64,000 nucleotides of DNA from Chaetoceros tenuissimus (taxonomy: Eukaryota > Bacillariophyta > Thalassiosirophyceae > Chaetocerotales > Chaetocerotaceae), in assembly GCA_021927905.1 (NCBI GenBank), contig BLLK01000047.1, forward strand, positions 2,604,001-2,668,000, read 5' to 3'. The notes beneath the pieces were generated by a model. That model saw nothing but the letters and a program-made list of their open reading frames with translations. It had not been told where the DNA came from and searched no databases. How positions within the stretch are numbered: the stretch's first letter is position 1; every line of letters starts with the position of its first letter. Both the position numbers and the translations under genes were made by a program. Positions 31,917 through 42,465 of this stretch are shown in pieces.

Positions 31917-33323
31917 TTACTCATTACTTTTATCATCACTTGACTTTGAATCATCATTGTCCTTCATTCCCTTGAACATGATTGGATAAGCAAATATGAG
32001 AAAATACATCGCCCTTTGGATAATAAACGAGACCAAATCACCATTGATAAAACCTGATAGTATCCCAACTATGAAGAAATGTGTCAGGAAAAACATGATG
32101 TTGCAAGAAATTCTGTTCATGTAAATATTCCTTACCAGTGCCAATCCATCCCAAAAGAATATATTTCATTTGTTTGTAAACCTTCTCATATTGCCTTCCT
32201 TCTTTTGTGATTACTTTTAGTATCGATGATAGACTAGCAACAAGAAAAAGACGTCCGGATGATGCCAGATTATTTCCCATGTAGATCTGCTTCATTCCTG
32301 ACAGTTTGATCTATTTCGACAATATAATTAGCTGTCATACGTCATATTATGTTTTTCTCCTTGAAGAATTGAACTTACCTTGGATATATGCTGATATGCA
32401 AAGGCGTTGTTTATCAAACATACCACGGCGATGAAATGGATTAGAGAAAATATGTTTTTCTTTCTTCCTAGATACAGAGCTCGAGAGTCAATATCACTAT
32501 TTCCGGTTCCGTCGAGATCACATCTGCCAAGCCACCAATTGGAAAGATTAAAATAAAACGACTTTGTTTTATCCAATATACCACCTTGTTTCACTCTTGT
32601 GTTGGGAATTGATTGGATTAGTTGTGTACCAGTTTGTCTTAAACTGAGTACTTTCACAACAAAAGCAAATATCGCTGGAAGAAAAAATGCTATCCGAATA
32701 GTGTCGTTTGAGTTGACGCAATTAAAGAGTCCCATGCCTGGTTTGTTTATTTGACTCAGTAATCCCAAAAGAGAATACGCAAAAATACCGAAATTCAACC
32801 TTCTGTAAGCCATGTTTGACAAATAGTAATTTCCATCGGAGTGAGCAGCAATTTCCTGATGTCTTGTCAAGTTGCCAAAGATGATCGAAGATGCAGCAGC
32901 AAGTGCTAAACCTGATATCTCCAAAGGCTGCTCTAGTACTGATAGTCTGCTAGTTGTATACAGAATTGAGTCGGTATTTGTTTGTAATTGCTGTTCAGGG
33001 AACAAAAGATATACCAGAGCTACAATTGCAAAAGCGATTCCACATTGTGCATTCGCTCCAAGGGAAGATATTTTATGAATCGAAATGTCCATATTGTTAC
33101 GCTCTTCATCTTCGAATTGAACTCCTACTTCTTTTATAGACGACAGTGAGAGTGGCTGATGCCTATTTGATGAATGTGTAGGGAATCTTTGAAATTTGAA
33201 AGAGTTACATTCATCATACGGAAGATATGATAAAAATCCTGCTTTTGATGACGGTGCAAAAGGCGAAGACTCTGGTAAAATGAGTAATATAATCAGCGCT
33301 TTCATGCTCACTTTCAATCCCAT
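31917..33323 (-). CDS. Plastid-targeted multi-span membrane protein, unknown
   Basis: Three exons (32379-33323, 32136-32310, 31917-32068) give 423 aa; introns are 68 and 67 bp with GTAAGT and GTAAGG donors and matching phases. The start ATG at 33323 gives a signal peptide ending PESSPFAPSS, a clear ASAFAP-like plastid site. About six hydrophobic segments follow: AQCGIAFAIVALVYLLF, LEISGLALAAASSIIFG, FGIFAYSLLGLLSQI, IAFFLPAIFAFVVKVL, LIHFIAVVCLINNAFAY, LVSFIIQRAMYFLIFAYPIMF. The tail is acidic. The last two exons complete the hydrophobic C-terminus only when spliced. No family recognised; probably a plastid envelope or thylakoid membrane protein. Confidence 0.78.
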
Positions 33324-33681
33324 GACATGAAACAGCACAGTATTTGTAACTTCAAACTAATGGACTACAAAGGTATTATGGTGTTGGTGTAATGAATTAT
33401 GAGTGGATGAATAATATGAACGTGTCGAATGCCAATGTTCACTTGTACGTACTGATAGTACCATTAGCCAGTTGAATCGGGTCCTACCTACTTTTTGCAA
33501 CCCGAAGTGGGAATAAAAACTGCACTGTCAAAATTTAAATTACATCTTTTTAACGCCTCTCCTCAGAATCTTTCTTTTCAGAGATGCACACTACCATCGT
33601 CTCTTCGTCTCTTCTCATATCAAATGTTTACCAATAATCATTGACCCTTACCTTTTTATACACCTTATTGGAATAGGTTCA
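33324..33681. promoter_or_regulatory. Divergent promoter region
   Basis: 358 bp with a GTACGTAC palindrome at 33445-33452. A pyrimidine-rich block (about 33585-33620) precedes the ROK-kinase ATG. Nothing else seen. Confidence 0.35.
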
Positions 33682-34962
33682 ATGACATCCTCCGTAGCAT
33701 CTGAAAGTAATCTTCATCATAAGCAGTATGTTGTGGCTGCAGTAGAAGGAGGTGGTACAACTTTTGTCGCGACCATTGCATTGATAAGAAATCTTCATCA
33801 TTACAATCATGAGAATAAAGTCAGTGAAACAAACAAAGATCTTGTCAATATTCCCCACACTCCCTTTGAGGTGCTCCATCAAGAAACTATTCCGACGTCA
33901 ACACCATCTGAGACGCTGGAGAATGTAGCCAATTTTTTTAGAAAACATGCCCCGGAGAAGGGCTATGATGCACTGGGTGTTGCAACTTTTGGACCAGTTG
34001 GTGTTAATCCGAATAATAAAGAGAACTATGGATGTATTCTTTCCGGGAGCCCTAAAAAGGAATGGAGAAATGTAAATATTCTCTCTCCTTTGCTAAAAGC
34101 ATGTTCGTCCCATGACGGAAGTCATGTCCCATTGTTCAAAGTAGAGACAGATGTAAACGCACCAGCTTATGCAGAGTATCATTACCATAAAAGTTCGGGT
34201 GATAAGAGTATTTCTTCTCTAGCATACATTACAGTTGGAACGGGAGTTGGTGTTGGTCTTATCGTGAATGGGAAGCCAGTGCATGGTATGATGCATCCGG
34301 AAGCTGGACATTGTCCCATCATTCCATTGGAAGGGGATTCTTTTGCGTATTCTTGGGGTACAGAAAAATCACCCTTCAAAGGAAAAAATACAGTTGAAGG
34401 AACTGCGTCAAGTGTAGCACTTAGTGAGCGTATGTTACAGCTTTCTTCACTTATTGAATCGCCAGCAATGTCAGATCGCGAGGGTTTGAAAGATCTATCA
34501 GATGATGATGTGATTTGGGATCATGCTGCTAATGCATTGTCTAATCTATGTGTAACCCTTGCATTAGTGACTAGTGTTGAAAAGATTGTATTTGGTGGAG
34601 GAATAATGAATCGTGAGTGTTTGTTTGATAAGATTCGATATCAGACCAAAGATCACTTGAATGGATATTTAGATCTTGAACAATTTACAACTGAAAAAGG
34701 ACTGCAGGAATATATTGGTCCTAGTGTCTGGAAGAAAGAAGGAGCTGGGCTTGTAGGTGCCCTGGTGTTAGCCAAACTTGCAATAGAAGAACAACTGGAG
34801 TCAGAAACTAGTAAGAATGAGGTGATTTCAGGATTGCAAAAGAAGGATGACCATCATCATTACCGCTCTCGTTTTGTAGTATCTACTGTTCTAGTTGGAG
34901 TTGGCTCCTTTATTCTCGGTGTATTGGTAGGAAAGAGAAAACTTGGTAAAAAGATTATCTAA
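33682..34962 (+). CDS. ROK-family sugar kinase (fructokinase-like), C-terminally membrane-anchored
   Basis: Single-exon, 426 aa. The phosphate-binding loop VVAAVEGGGTTFVA opens the fold. The ROK signature is YITVGTGVGVGLIVNGKPVHG, with EAGH after it; ATP is bound near GTASSVALSERM and FGGGIMN. Bacterial ROK fructokinases bind zinc through a His in EAGH and a Cys-His-Cys cluster just before the E-G-x-A-S motif. Here His210 remains but the cluster reads SPFKGKNTVEG, with no Cys or His. After a charged linker the protein ends in one hydrophobic segment (VSTVLVGVGSFILGVLVG) and a Lys/Arg tail, typical of a tail anchor. No N-terminal signal is present. It probably phosphorylates a hexose at a membrane surface. 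Confidence 0.9.
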   Translation: MTSSVASESNLHHKQYVVAAVEGGGTTFVATIALIRNLHHYNHENKVSETNKDLVNIPHTPFEVLHQETIPTSTPSETLENVANFFRKHAPEKGYDALGVATFGPVGVNPNNKENYGCILSGSPKKEWRNVNILSPLLKACSSHDGSHVPLFKVETDVNAPAYAEYHYHKSSGDKSISSLAYITVGTGVGVGLIVNGKPVHGMMHPEAGHCPIIPLEGDSFAYSWGTEKSPFKGKNTVEGTASSVALSERMLQLSSLIESPAMSDREGLKDLSDDDVIWDHAANALSNLCVTLALVTSVEKIVFGGGIMNRECLFDKIRYQTKDHLNGYLDLEQFTTEKGLQEYIGPSVWKKEGAGLVGALVLAKLAIEEQLESETSKNEVISGLQKKDDHHHYRSRFVVSTVLVGVGSFILGVLVGKRKLGKKII

Positions 34963-35427
34963 TCTCGGAAAAGATTGTGCCATTAAAAGATGTGTATGCT
35001 GTATACAAATAGCGAATGGACATGATCATGGAGATTTTTGTTTATGCGTCAGTTCAGTTTTTGCATTCTCAAGGAAGATGAAGAGCCTTCTGACATAAGG
35101 TAATTGCCTATTCACTTTATTAAAATTATATAGGAAGTACATTAGCGTTGCCAATTTATTACTCTGCACCTCTATGAATAATTTGACGTACACATCCATA
35201 ACAGGCCCGATTTCTTTGGAATTGAGGGTTCGCTTTTTAGAAAGATTACTGTCAATATGTAACACGAAGTATAAAGATCCAATATCCTAAAACATTCCTT
35301 TCTCAAAAAGAAAATCAACATAAATAATTCTATCTTTGGTGTGTCATGTAGGGGTCCTATCATAAAATATCTCAATACCAATAAAAAAATACTTCTTTCT
35401 TGAAGGCCATACATGAAGCACAGGGAT
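34963..35427. other. Convergent intergenic region, no gene seen
   Basis: 465 bp between convergent genes. The minus-strand frames here (35026-35265, 35172-35414) overlap each other, lack family signatures and have no promoter space of their own. Confidence 0.4.
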
Positions 35428-36000
35428 TTAGTTCATTTGCTTAAGCTGGTTGATGGTATTACGTAGCTTGTTTCGTATACCTTGAAACCTATTTGGTGAG
35501 GAGCTATCACCACGTTCTTGCTCTTGCTTATGTTGTGATTGTGGATGATCGTGTTCATACTCAAGATCATTCTGTAAAATTTTCCTTGCTTCCAAGCCAG
35601 CTCGTTTCTCTCTTTCTAATTCTTTTTTAATGCGAACTTTTTCACCAGCTTCCAGGTCTTTTCTTTCCTCTGCTGTCAATGAATTTTCTCCGTGGTCATA
35701 CATTCTTCTGACTGCCTCGACCTTTGCGTTTTCCCTAGCGAGTTTCTTTTCTATTTTCAGGCGTTCCTTCTCTTCTTCCTTCTTGAGCCAGATCTTTGCT
35801 GCATCAGCCGCCTCCTTTTCTTTCTTGAGCTGTTCTTTGAGCCGAACTTTATTGACGAGAACATTTGTGTCAAGTTGTCTACTATTGGAATCTTCTGGTG
35901 AGTTCAATGAAGATGAACGCTCATATGGTTTGGGGGCAGAGTGTAGAAGAGAAAATTGAAAATCATCCTTCTTCGTTTCCTTACTAGTAGACGCACTCAT
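35428..36000 (-). CDS. Charged coiled-coil protein
   Basis: Single-exon, 190 aa. After a Ser-rich disordered start, residues 48-145 are a nearly continuous Lys/Glu/Arg/Ala helix (KKEKEAADAAKIWLKKEEEK, LEAGEKVRIKKELEREKRAG) with heptad-like spacing. The end is His/Gln-rich, followed by a second short helix (FQGIRNKLRNTINQLKQMN). There is no targeting signal. Single-helix or cytoskeletal-linker proteins look like this; no specific function can be given. Confidence 0.72.
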   Translation of the reverse strand: MSASTSKETKKDDFQFSLLHSAPKPYERSSSLNSPEDSNSRQLDTNVLVNKVRLKEQLKKEKEAADAAKIWLKKEEEKERLKIEKKLARENAKVEAVRRMYDHGENSLTAEERKDLEAGEKVRIKKELEREKRAGLEARKILQNDLEYEHDHPQSQHKQEQERGDSSSPNRFQGIRNKLRNTINQLKQMN

Positions 36001-36433
36001 ATTGACTATGGTTGAAGAATATATTCTTTATCTGGTTTATAATACTACTTTTATTCTGAATGAAAAACGAAAGGTGGTGTGAACAGAGGAACTTGCACGA
36101 TTGAAGATCTGCTTCTATTCACGTTGTTTAGATATCTGTTCCCTCTTTTGTGTCTTGTGTGGGCGTCTATTCCTCCTTGACTACATTCAACTACTTTAAA
36201 ATTCATCATGGTCCTACTATTCTCTTCCTTTTTCTAAGTGTCAAGATTTAATTCAATACTATTTAGTATATTAATGTCATCTAAGACAGTCACCCTCGAC
36301 CAATACTGGCCACTCCTTTTCCTCGAATTGTATGTCGTATGATGTCCAATGCACTCGCAAAATCAACCATATTACAAATAAATTCAATACGGCAGGGCAC
36401 TTGAACTAGTTTCTACAACCTCATATACTTACT
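36001..36433. promoter_or_regulatory. Divergent promoter region
   Basis: 433 bp, AT-rich, between the coiled-coil gene and the SET gene. No repeat or other gene seen. Confidence 0.35.
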
Positions 36434-38041
36434 ATGGATGATCCGTTTGCATGTTTTGGCGAAGACTCTGAGTCAGAAGACGAAGTAATATTTGATGAAA
36501 ATTTGGAGAAAAGAAGACTCAATCTCTTGGAAAAGGCAAATGTCACTAGACAAAATGTGTATGATGAGATAGAAGATGATAAAGATGTATCTGAAAAAGC
36601 TGAAGATCTTTTGGAGCTTCCGTCAAGTGTAGATGTACCATTTCCTTCGCCTCTGTTCTTGGGTCCAATCCAAGTTGTACAATCAGATATGATTGGAGGA
36701 AATAGAGGATACATTGCAACGCAAGATCTTCCTCCAGGTACTCTATGTTTGGTTGAAAAGCCTATTTTTGAGTGGACCGATGATCAAATTGGCTCTGAAC
36801 TAGGTATAGTGTCAGTTATTGCAATTTTGCAGCATAATGATGCCAAAAATATAATTCAGCAGATGGAATCTTTATATCCAACGAAGACGAGAGTAGATGA
36901 GTTAATTCGAGCGAAAGTCAACACAGAATCTGCAAACGAGAAAATACAAGTCAAAGATATGATTGATATCATGGAAATGCAACATTCTAATGGAAAAGAA
37001 TTACAGAAAGCACTATCATTGGCAAGACAAATCAACCTTGAAATTGATGAAATTGATATTTATCGTCTATTACTTGCAATGAGATATAATGGCTTCGGAA
37101 GTGGAATTTACTTACATTTTGCCATGTTCAATCATGACAGCAATTCAAACTGTATCAAATTTCGACCTGAAAATTCTTCAAAAGATGAAGAGGACTCACC
37201 TTACACTGGATATTCAGAGGTCCGAACAACAAGGTTAGTAAGGAGAGGGGAAGCTCTAACGATTGATTACATCGAACCACGAGAACAAAGCTTCTCGTAC
37301 AAAAGATTTCACCTTTGGGATCAACATAAATTCGATATAGGTGGATTAGATCAAACAACAAATAAACAACTACAGGAATTGGATTTCATAGATGGAAAAT
37401 GTCCTCCTTCTTTCAGAGATAGACTTGAGCGTGAATCATTAACCTTTCATATCGAAAATGCATTGAAAGAATTCGAGGATCAACTTCATGAAATAAAGAT
37501 GAATTGGGCGCTCATGTCAATGCTAAAAGATGAGAGTGAAGAGGCTCTGAAACTTTTTGAACATGCCAAGGCACTTGGTGAAGCAGCTTTTGAGTTAATA
37601 CATAGTGCGAAAGAGAAACTTTCAAACGACAGTCACGTGCTCATCATCCGATGCGGTAAATTGTATCTGGACGTATCAGAAATCGTCTTAGAAATGGGTT
37701 CCAAATTCGCTCATTATTTTAGCTCTTCCACTTTCGCAAATATTGGAGGTAATATGATATTAAAAAATTGTGTCTGGGTCTGTAATCAGATACTTCCAAT
37801 CCAGATCAAATATTATGGATCAGTTCATCCAGATGTCGCAAGAACTTACCACGATTTAGCCTCAAATATCAATACTATGATCTCCCAATGTCCAAAGGTG
37901 TTATATACCTGTGGAATTGAAGATTATAGCAACTTCGCAAAATGCCAACGTTTGGAAGCAGAATATATGAAAGCTTTCAAGCACATAGATAACCTTTACC
38001 CAAAGGATACCAAGCAAAAAATTGTAGAGTTTGAGAAATAG
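36434..38041 (+). CDS. SMYD-like SET-domain protein lysine methyltransferase
   Basis: Single-exon, 535 aa. An acidic N-terminus precedes a split SET domain. SET-N reads GGNRGYIATQDLPPGTLCLV; after a helical insert of about 110 residues, SET-C holds HFAMFNHDSNSNCIKF and RGEALTIDYIEP, the NHxxxxNC and ExLxxDY elements that bind AdoMet and form the catalytic site. The following stretch (RFHLWDQHKFDIGG) aligns with the post-SET of SMYD proteins (usually F-x-C-x-C-x-x-C) but has no cysteines, and no MYND finger is visible. The C-terminal 180 residues are helical, with a TPR-like HPDVARTYHDLASN. Likely a cytosolic or nuclear lysine methyltransferase without the usual zinc sites; substrate unknown. 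Confidence 0.83.
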   Translation: MDDPFACFGEDSESEDEVIFDENLEKRRLNLLEKANVTRQNVYDEIEDDKDVSEKAEDLLELPSSVDVPFPSPLFLGPIQVVQSDMIGGNRGYIATQDLPPGTLCLVEKPIFEWTDDQIGSELGIVSVIAILQHNDAKNIIQQMESLYPTKTRVDELIRAKVNTESANEKIQVKDMIDIMEMQHSNGKELQKALSLARQINLEIDEIDIYRLLLAMRYNGFGSGIYLHFAMFNHDSNSNCIKFRPENSSKDEEDSPYTGYSEVRTTRLVRRGEALTIDYIEPREQSFSYKRFHLWDQHKFDIGGLDQTTNKQLQELDFIDGKCPPSFRDRLERESLTFHIENALKEFEDQLHEIKMNWALMSMLKDESEEALKLFEHAKALGEAAFELIHSAKEKLSNDSHVLIIRCGKLYLDVSEIVLEMGSKFAHYFSSSTFANIGGNMILKNCVWVCNQILPIQIKYYGSVHPDVARTYHDLASNINTMISQCPKVLYTCGIEDYSNFAKCQRLEAEYMKAFKHIDNLYPKDTKQKIVEFEK

Positions 38042-38205
38042 CTATTTGTTTGATGCTAGAAACTGGATGATATTCAAAGCATTTCAAATTTTGAACTCAT
38101 AAATATGAAGTTTTCAATTTTACATTGCTAAATGAAAGTAGAAGTAAAAACAAAAATATTTTTACATCTTAATTTTCAGATTCTATGAAGTTATATGCAA
38201 CTTGA

Positions 38206-39942
38206 TTATTCCTTCATCAAACCTTGGTCTTTGAACGATTGACATATCTTTGTATTTTCTACTGCGGGTTTTCGGATTGGAAGCTCTCCCATCCTATTCT
38301 TCCAAGCGTCATTCCACATATCAGGAGTCTCCATTTTTTCATGCCAAAAGGTGCGAGTGTTGAGGTTCACGAATTTGACAGGCTTTGGGTGTTTGAAAAC
38401 CATGCGTCCCATATCGTGATCTTCATTCTCTGTTGCCCAGTCAAGATCTCTTGTGGAAACAAAAGCCGAAAGGTCGAGAGACATGAAGTAGAAAGGATTG
38501 GTGGCATAGTAACCTCCTTCCCACCAGTATCCCCAGATACCTCCTCCGTACATTCTACGATTATATGGAGCAGATGGAAGATCCAAGTCAATGAAGTCTA
38601 TCAATAAAGGCATATCTAACAAAGTGTCAGCTGCAACCTTTGCTACAAAGTCGATATTGAGATTAACACCAACTTCGGTTGCCCACTTGAAGAACGCCTT
38701 GGATTTAGGGAAGAGATTGGAATCTTGGACGTTAAGAAAAAGCACATCTGTTTCTTCGGCAATAGGGCCTTCGAGAAGGTTTCTCTCGACTTCCATAAAC
38801 TCCTCATTTGGTTCCTCGAGATCTGGATTTGCGCCAACAACAAATACGTATGGGATGCGGCAATCTGGTACCATCATATTCTCTTGCTGTCTCTTGTACT
38901 CGTCGAAGGTACAGATGCGTCTGTCGTCTCCGTTTAGGTAAGTATCACGAGCAAGCTGACGATAAGTGGCTCCGTTTTCATCAGGAGAGGAGAAAATTCC
39001 TAGCAGAAAAGAAGTAGAGTGAGCTACTCCAATTGGAGCATCGTATACTCTTTCGGGAAGGGACTTTGGCTCCTCTTTCATTTCGTCTCTTTCACACTCA
39101 GTAGAATCTGGGAGGAAAGTCTTACAAGGCATAGCAGAACTCTTGACCTCATAAGCTTGTTCCGACTGAAATGTCTCAACCATTTCATATCCAAATGCAG
39201 CAAAGTCTCCAGCATAGAACTCATTGATTGCTTTGATAGTTTCGGGAGTCAGGTTGATACGGGTCAAGTTGCCATCACGATCCTCGCGAAGATCGGTATC
39301 AGAAGTCATTCTAACATCTTGACCATATTCAGACATGACATCATTAAATTCTGAGACAATGTTCTCAAAATGCACAATGTTCTTGATAACTCTATTCCCT
39401 TCAGAGTCATAAACGTATTGATGCTGAGGAATCAAGTGCTTTTCTGGATAGTAATTGCTCTCCCTGTCAATCTCATTCAATCTAAACTTGATGAACTCAT
39501 TTAGTACTGCAGGGTCGTTTCTATCTCCTTTCGATCCAAACCAAGGGCAGTAAAACTCATTGATTAGACGCTCGTAGGGATTGCGAACAACAGTGAAGAG
39601 ATCCTTTTCAAGGTATGGACTTTCATCTCCTTTCAGCTCATTCACTACTGTTGGCACAGCGTGCCAGATGTTTTTCTCTTTGCCCTTTGGGTCCCATGTC
39701 AAATCTGGTTCGCCTTCACCGCACATCAACGCTTTCATGTAATGGCATGATCCCCATTTGATGTCAGCCTGAGCACCAACTTGCTCCACTCCTAGACCTC
39801 CAGCATGTGTGATGTGAACGTATTCAATGTCTCTTTTTTCTTCTTTCAAGAATCTTGATCCTTCAGGAGAGATAAATGCAAAGTAGATTGCAGCAAGTCC
39901 CGAAAGACCAAGCAGCTTTTTTCTCATATCCTTCGATGACAT
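38206..39942 (-). CDS. Sulfotransferase - GT31-like glycosyltransferase fusion, type II membrane protein
   Basis: Single-exon, 578 aa. A short basic N-terminus and a membrane anchor (LLGLSGLAAIYFAFI) give Golgi topology. Residues about 40-260 are a Sulfotransfer_2-type domain: the PAPS 5'-phosphate loop is YVHITHAGGLGVEQ, where the usual Lys-Thr-Gly-Gly-Thr is altered, and the 3'-phosphate site is LFTVVRNPYERLINEF. Residues about 310-510 resemble GT31 galactosyltransferases: LLGIFSSPDENGATYRQLAR, YVFVVGAN, ERNLLEGPIAEETDVLFLN, KAFFKWATEVG, and a position where the K-x-D-D-D metal motif is expected but reads KVAADTLL. The end (MYGGGIWGYWWEGGYYATN, WATENEDHDMGRMV) fits the acceptor side. Joining sugar and sulfate transfer in one chain is unusual. 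Both catalytic loops deviate, so activity is uncertain. Confidence 0.83.
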   Translation of the reverse strand: MSSKDMRKKLLGLSGLAAIYFAFISPEGSRFLKEEKRDIEYVHITHAGGLGVEQVGAQADIKWGSCHYMKALMCGEGEPDLTWDPKGKEKNIWHAVPTVVNELKGDESPYLEKDLFTVVRNPYERLINEFYCPWFGSKGDRNDPAVLNEFIKFRLNEIDRESNYYPEKHLIPQHQYVYDSEGNRVIKNIVHFENIVSEFNDVMSEYGQDVRMTSDTDLREDRDGNLTRINLTPETIKAINEFYAGDFAAFGYEMVETFQSEQAYEVKSSAMPCKTFLPDSTECERDEMKEEPKSLPERVYDAPIGVAHSTSFLLGIFSSPDENGATYRQLARDTYLNGDDRRICTFDEYKRQQENMMVPDCRIPYVFVVGANPDLEEPNEEFMEVERNLLEGPIAEETDVLFLNVQDSNLFPKSKAFFKWATEVGVNLNIDFVAKVAADTLLDMPLLIDFIDLDLPSAPYNRRMYGGGIWGYWWEGGYYATNPFYFMSLDLSAFVSTRDLDWATENEDHDMGRMVFKHPKPVKFVNLNTRTFWHEKMETPDMWNDAWKNRMGELPIRKPAVENTKICQSFKDQGLMKE

Positions 39943-40312
39943 GATGGAACTGGTTTATGAACTATGTAATAATGTGGTTTCAAGCAAATAAGAGGTATGA
40001 AGTGGAGAAATAAGAAAAGGCAATCGAGATTGAAAAGGGAGACAAAAAAGTCGTGAATCAGGGGGGGTATTTTTCCGAAAAAGATATTTTAATGAAGTGT
40101 CCAGATGACCGCCGGATGACTATTTTTGGCTCAAGCACTCTCTCTTTTCTTCCCTTTCTTTTCGGGTTTTTACACTTTATTCTTCATTCATCATTGGGTG
40201 AAAAAACACATCACACATCAGATAGCATCGTCACCAGCACCAGTCCAATACATATTACAATCATTTGCCTCACAGTTCTTTGTAATATTTGAATAGGATA
40301 AGCTTTCAGCAA
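39943..40312. promoter_or_regulatory. Divergent promoter region
   Basis: 370 bp between the fusion protein and the carotenoid isomerase. It holds a run of seven G (40061-40067) and a pyrimidine-rich tract (CTCTCTTTTCTTCCCTTTC, about 40139). A 5' frame from 40053 belongs to no known protein. Confidence 0.35.
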
Positions 40313-42465
40313 ATGAGTGCTTTTCTCAAGGCTGTTTTATTTCAAGTTATCGTTAGCTTCATCTGTTTGGCAGAAGGCTTCACAACTTCATATACGAAGC
40401 TTTCTTCAAGAAATTCACATTGCATTCAGTTTTCAACTGCAAACGATGAAGATGTGGAGAATGTAGATATTGCAATTGTTGGCGCGGGTATTGGCGGATT
40501 ATGTGCGGGTGCGATCTTAAACACATTATACAATAAGAAAGTTGGTATCTATGGTGAGAAGAATCTTTCCTTTGTTTAAAAAATGATAGTCTCGAAGTGG
40601 CGACATATTCACATATTTGATTCTGTAGAAAGTCACTACTTACCTGGAGGATGTGCTCATGCGTTTCCGAGAATAGTAAAAGGTAAAGATGGAGAGAAAC
40701 TAGAATTTAATTTTGACTCGGGGCCAACTATAGTGTTGGGATGTTCCAAAAAGCCGTACAATCCATTAAGGCAAGTTTTGAATGCCATAGGTTTATCAGA
40801 TGAAGTTGAATGGATTCCATATGAAGCTTGGGGTATGGTAGAATATCCGAAAGAAGAAAATGAGCTTCGATGGAGAGTTGAATTGGGTCAAAAGAGATTT
40901 CAAGAAGGACCATTGACTTTATTTGGAGGGGAGAATGCAAAAGCTGAGTTCGAAGCATTGAGAAAAGAAACAATGCCTTTAGTGAGTGGTGCAGTTGAAA
41001 TTCCTGCCATGGCCATGAGAAGTGGTGATTCAGCTTTAATTCCTTTGCTTCGATATCTACCAGCGCTAATTGGGTTGATTCAACAAGGTGAGGAAGCGAC
41101 ACAAGGAACATTTGCACCCTATATGGATGGCCCCAAATTTGTGGTCAAGAATCAATGGTTAAGAGATTGGCTTGATGCATTGGCATTTAGTTTAAGTGGT
41201 TTACCTGCCTCTAGAACTTCAGCTGCCGCAATGGCATATGTCTTGTATGATATGCATAGAGAGGGGGCTGCATTAGACTATCCAAAGGGAGGTCTTGGAA
41301 AAGTAATTGATGCTTTAGTCAAGGGTGTAGAACAAGGAGGTTTGGGTAGTAAAGTGAATCTGAGTAACCATGTAGAATGCATAGATACAACATCCGATGG
41401 ACGGCAAGCAACTGGCCTGATTCTCCAAAGTGGCAAGAGGGTCAATGCAAAAGAGGGAGTTATTTGTAATGCACCAGTTTGGTCCTTACGAAAACTTTTC
41501 AAGAATGAGAATGCCATTCAAGTACTAAATTCGAACTTGAAAGAGAAGGAAAGAAATACACGGCAAACATGGATTACAAAAGGGGGAGCAAATATAATCA
41601 GGACGAAAAGACCCTCTGTAGAAGATGAAGATGATGAATCCCTTTTAGCTAAATGTGAGACGTCTGAGCAAACTGGTTCTTTTCTTCATCTTCACGTTGC
41701 TTTGGATGCTGAGGGTATTGACTTGGATGGATTAGAAGCTCATTATACCGTCATGGATAGAGGTTTGAAAGGCAGTGACTTGGAACATGATGGACCTTGT
41801 GGAGAGTTAAATATGATTGCTGTGTCAAATCCTTGTGTACTCGATCGTAGTCTTGCGCCTGAGGGCTACATAGTGGTACATGCATATGGTGCTGGTAATG
41901 AGCCGTATCATGTTTGGGAAGGCCTCGATAGGAGATCCGAGGAATATAATGACCTGAAAGAGAGCCGTGCAGAAGTTTTATGGAAAGCAATTGAATCCAT
42001 TATACCAGATGCTCGTAGTCGTACAGTAAGTTATGAGATAGGTTCACCCTTAACTCACGAGAGATTCCTAAGACGGCCTTCAGGGACCTATGGGAGTGCT
42101 ACTGAAGATTATTTAAAAGATGGACGAACCCCGATTAAGAAACTTGTCTTGTGTGGTGATGGCGGTAAGTAATTTTTCTTAATGGACAGTGTTGATAAAG
42201 GAACAAACAGTTCGTACAACTCACATGGTCTTGTTTTAAACTTTTACTCGTACAATAGTATTTCCTGGCATTGGAGTGCCTGCAGGTTAGTAAATATTGA
42301 TTGTCCTTTTCCTTTTCAAACTCTTTTAGTTCTCTCGCTAATCCAAAGTCGAATACTCTCGGTATAATAGTGGCTTTATCAGGAAGCAGTGCGGCAAATG
42401 CGATGGTTTCTCCATGGTCCCAATGGCAATGTTTAGATTTCTTGAAGGCAAAAGAGATTATCTAA
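40313..42465 (+). CDS. CRTISO: Carotenoid isomerase-like FAD oxidoreductase (CRTISO), plastid
   Basis: Four exons (40313-40553, 40629-42164, 42259-42285, 42371-42465) give 632 aa with agreeing phases; donors are GTGAGA, GTAAGT and GTTAGT. The signal peptide ends AEGFTTS (plastid bipartite). The FAD site is IAIVGAGIGGLCAGAIL, and splicing restores GIYESHYLPGGCAHAF exactly as in plant and cyanobacterial CRTISO. Further family blocks are FDSGPTIVLG, YPKGGLGKVIDAL, GSPLTHERFLRRPSGTYG and LVLCGDGG. Exon 3 is a 27-nt microexon encoding VFPGIGVPA, the CRTISO C-terminal signature, and exon 4 supplies VALSGSSAANA. The enzyme family isomerises poly-cis carotenoids such as prolycopene. Paralogues exist in diatoms, so the precise substrate is open. 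Confidence 0.9.
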
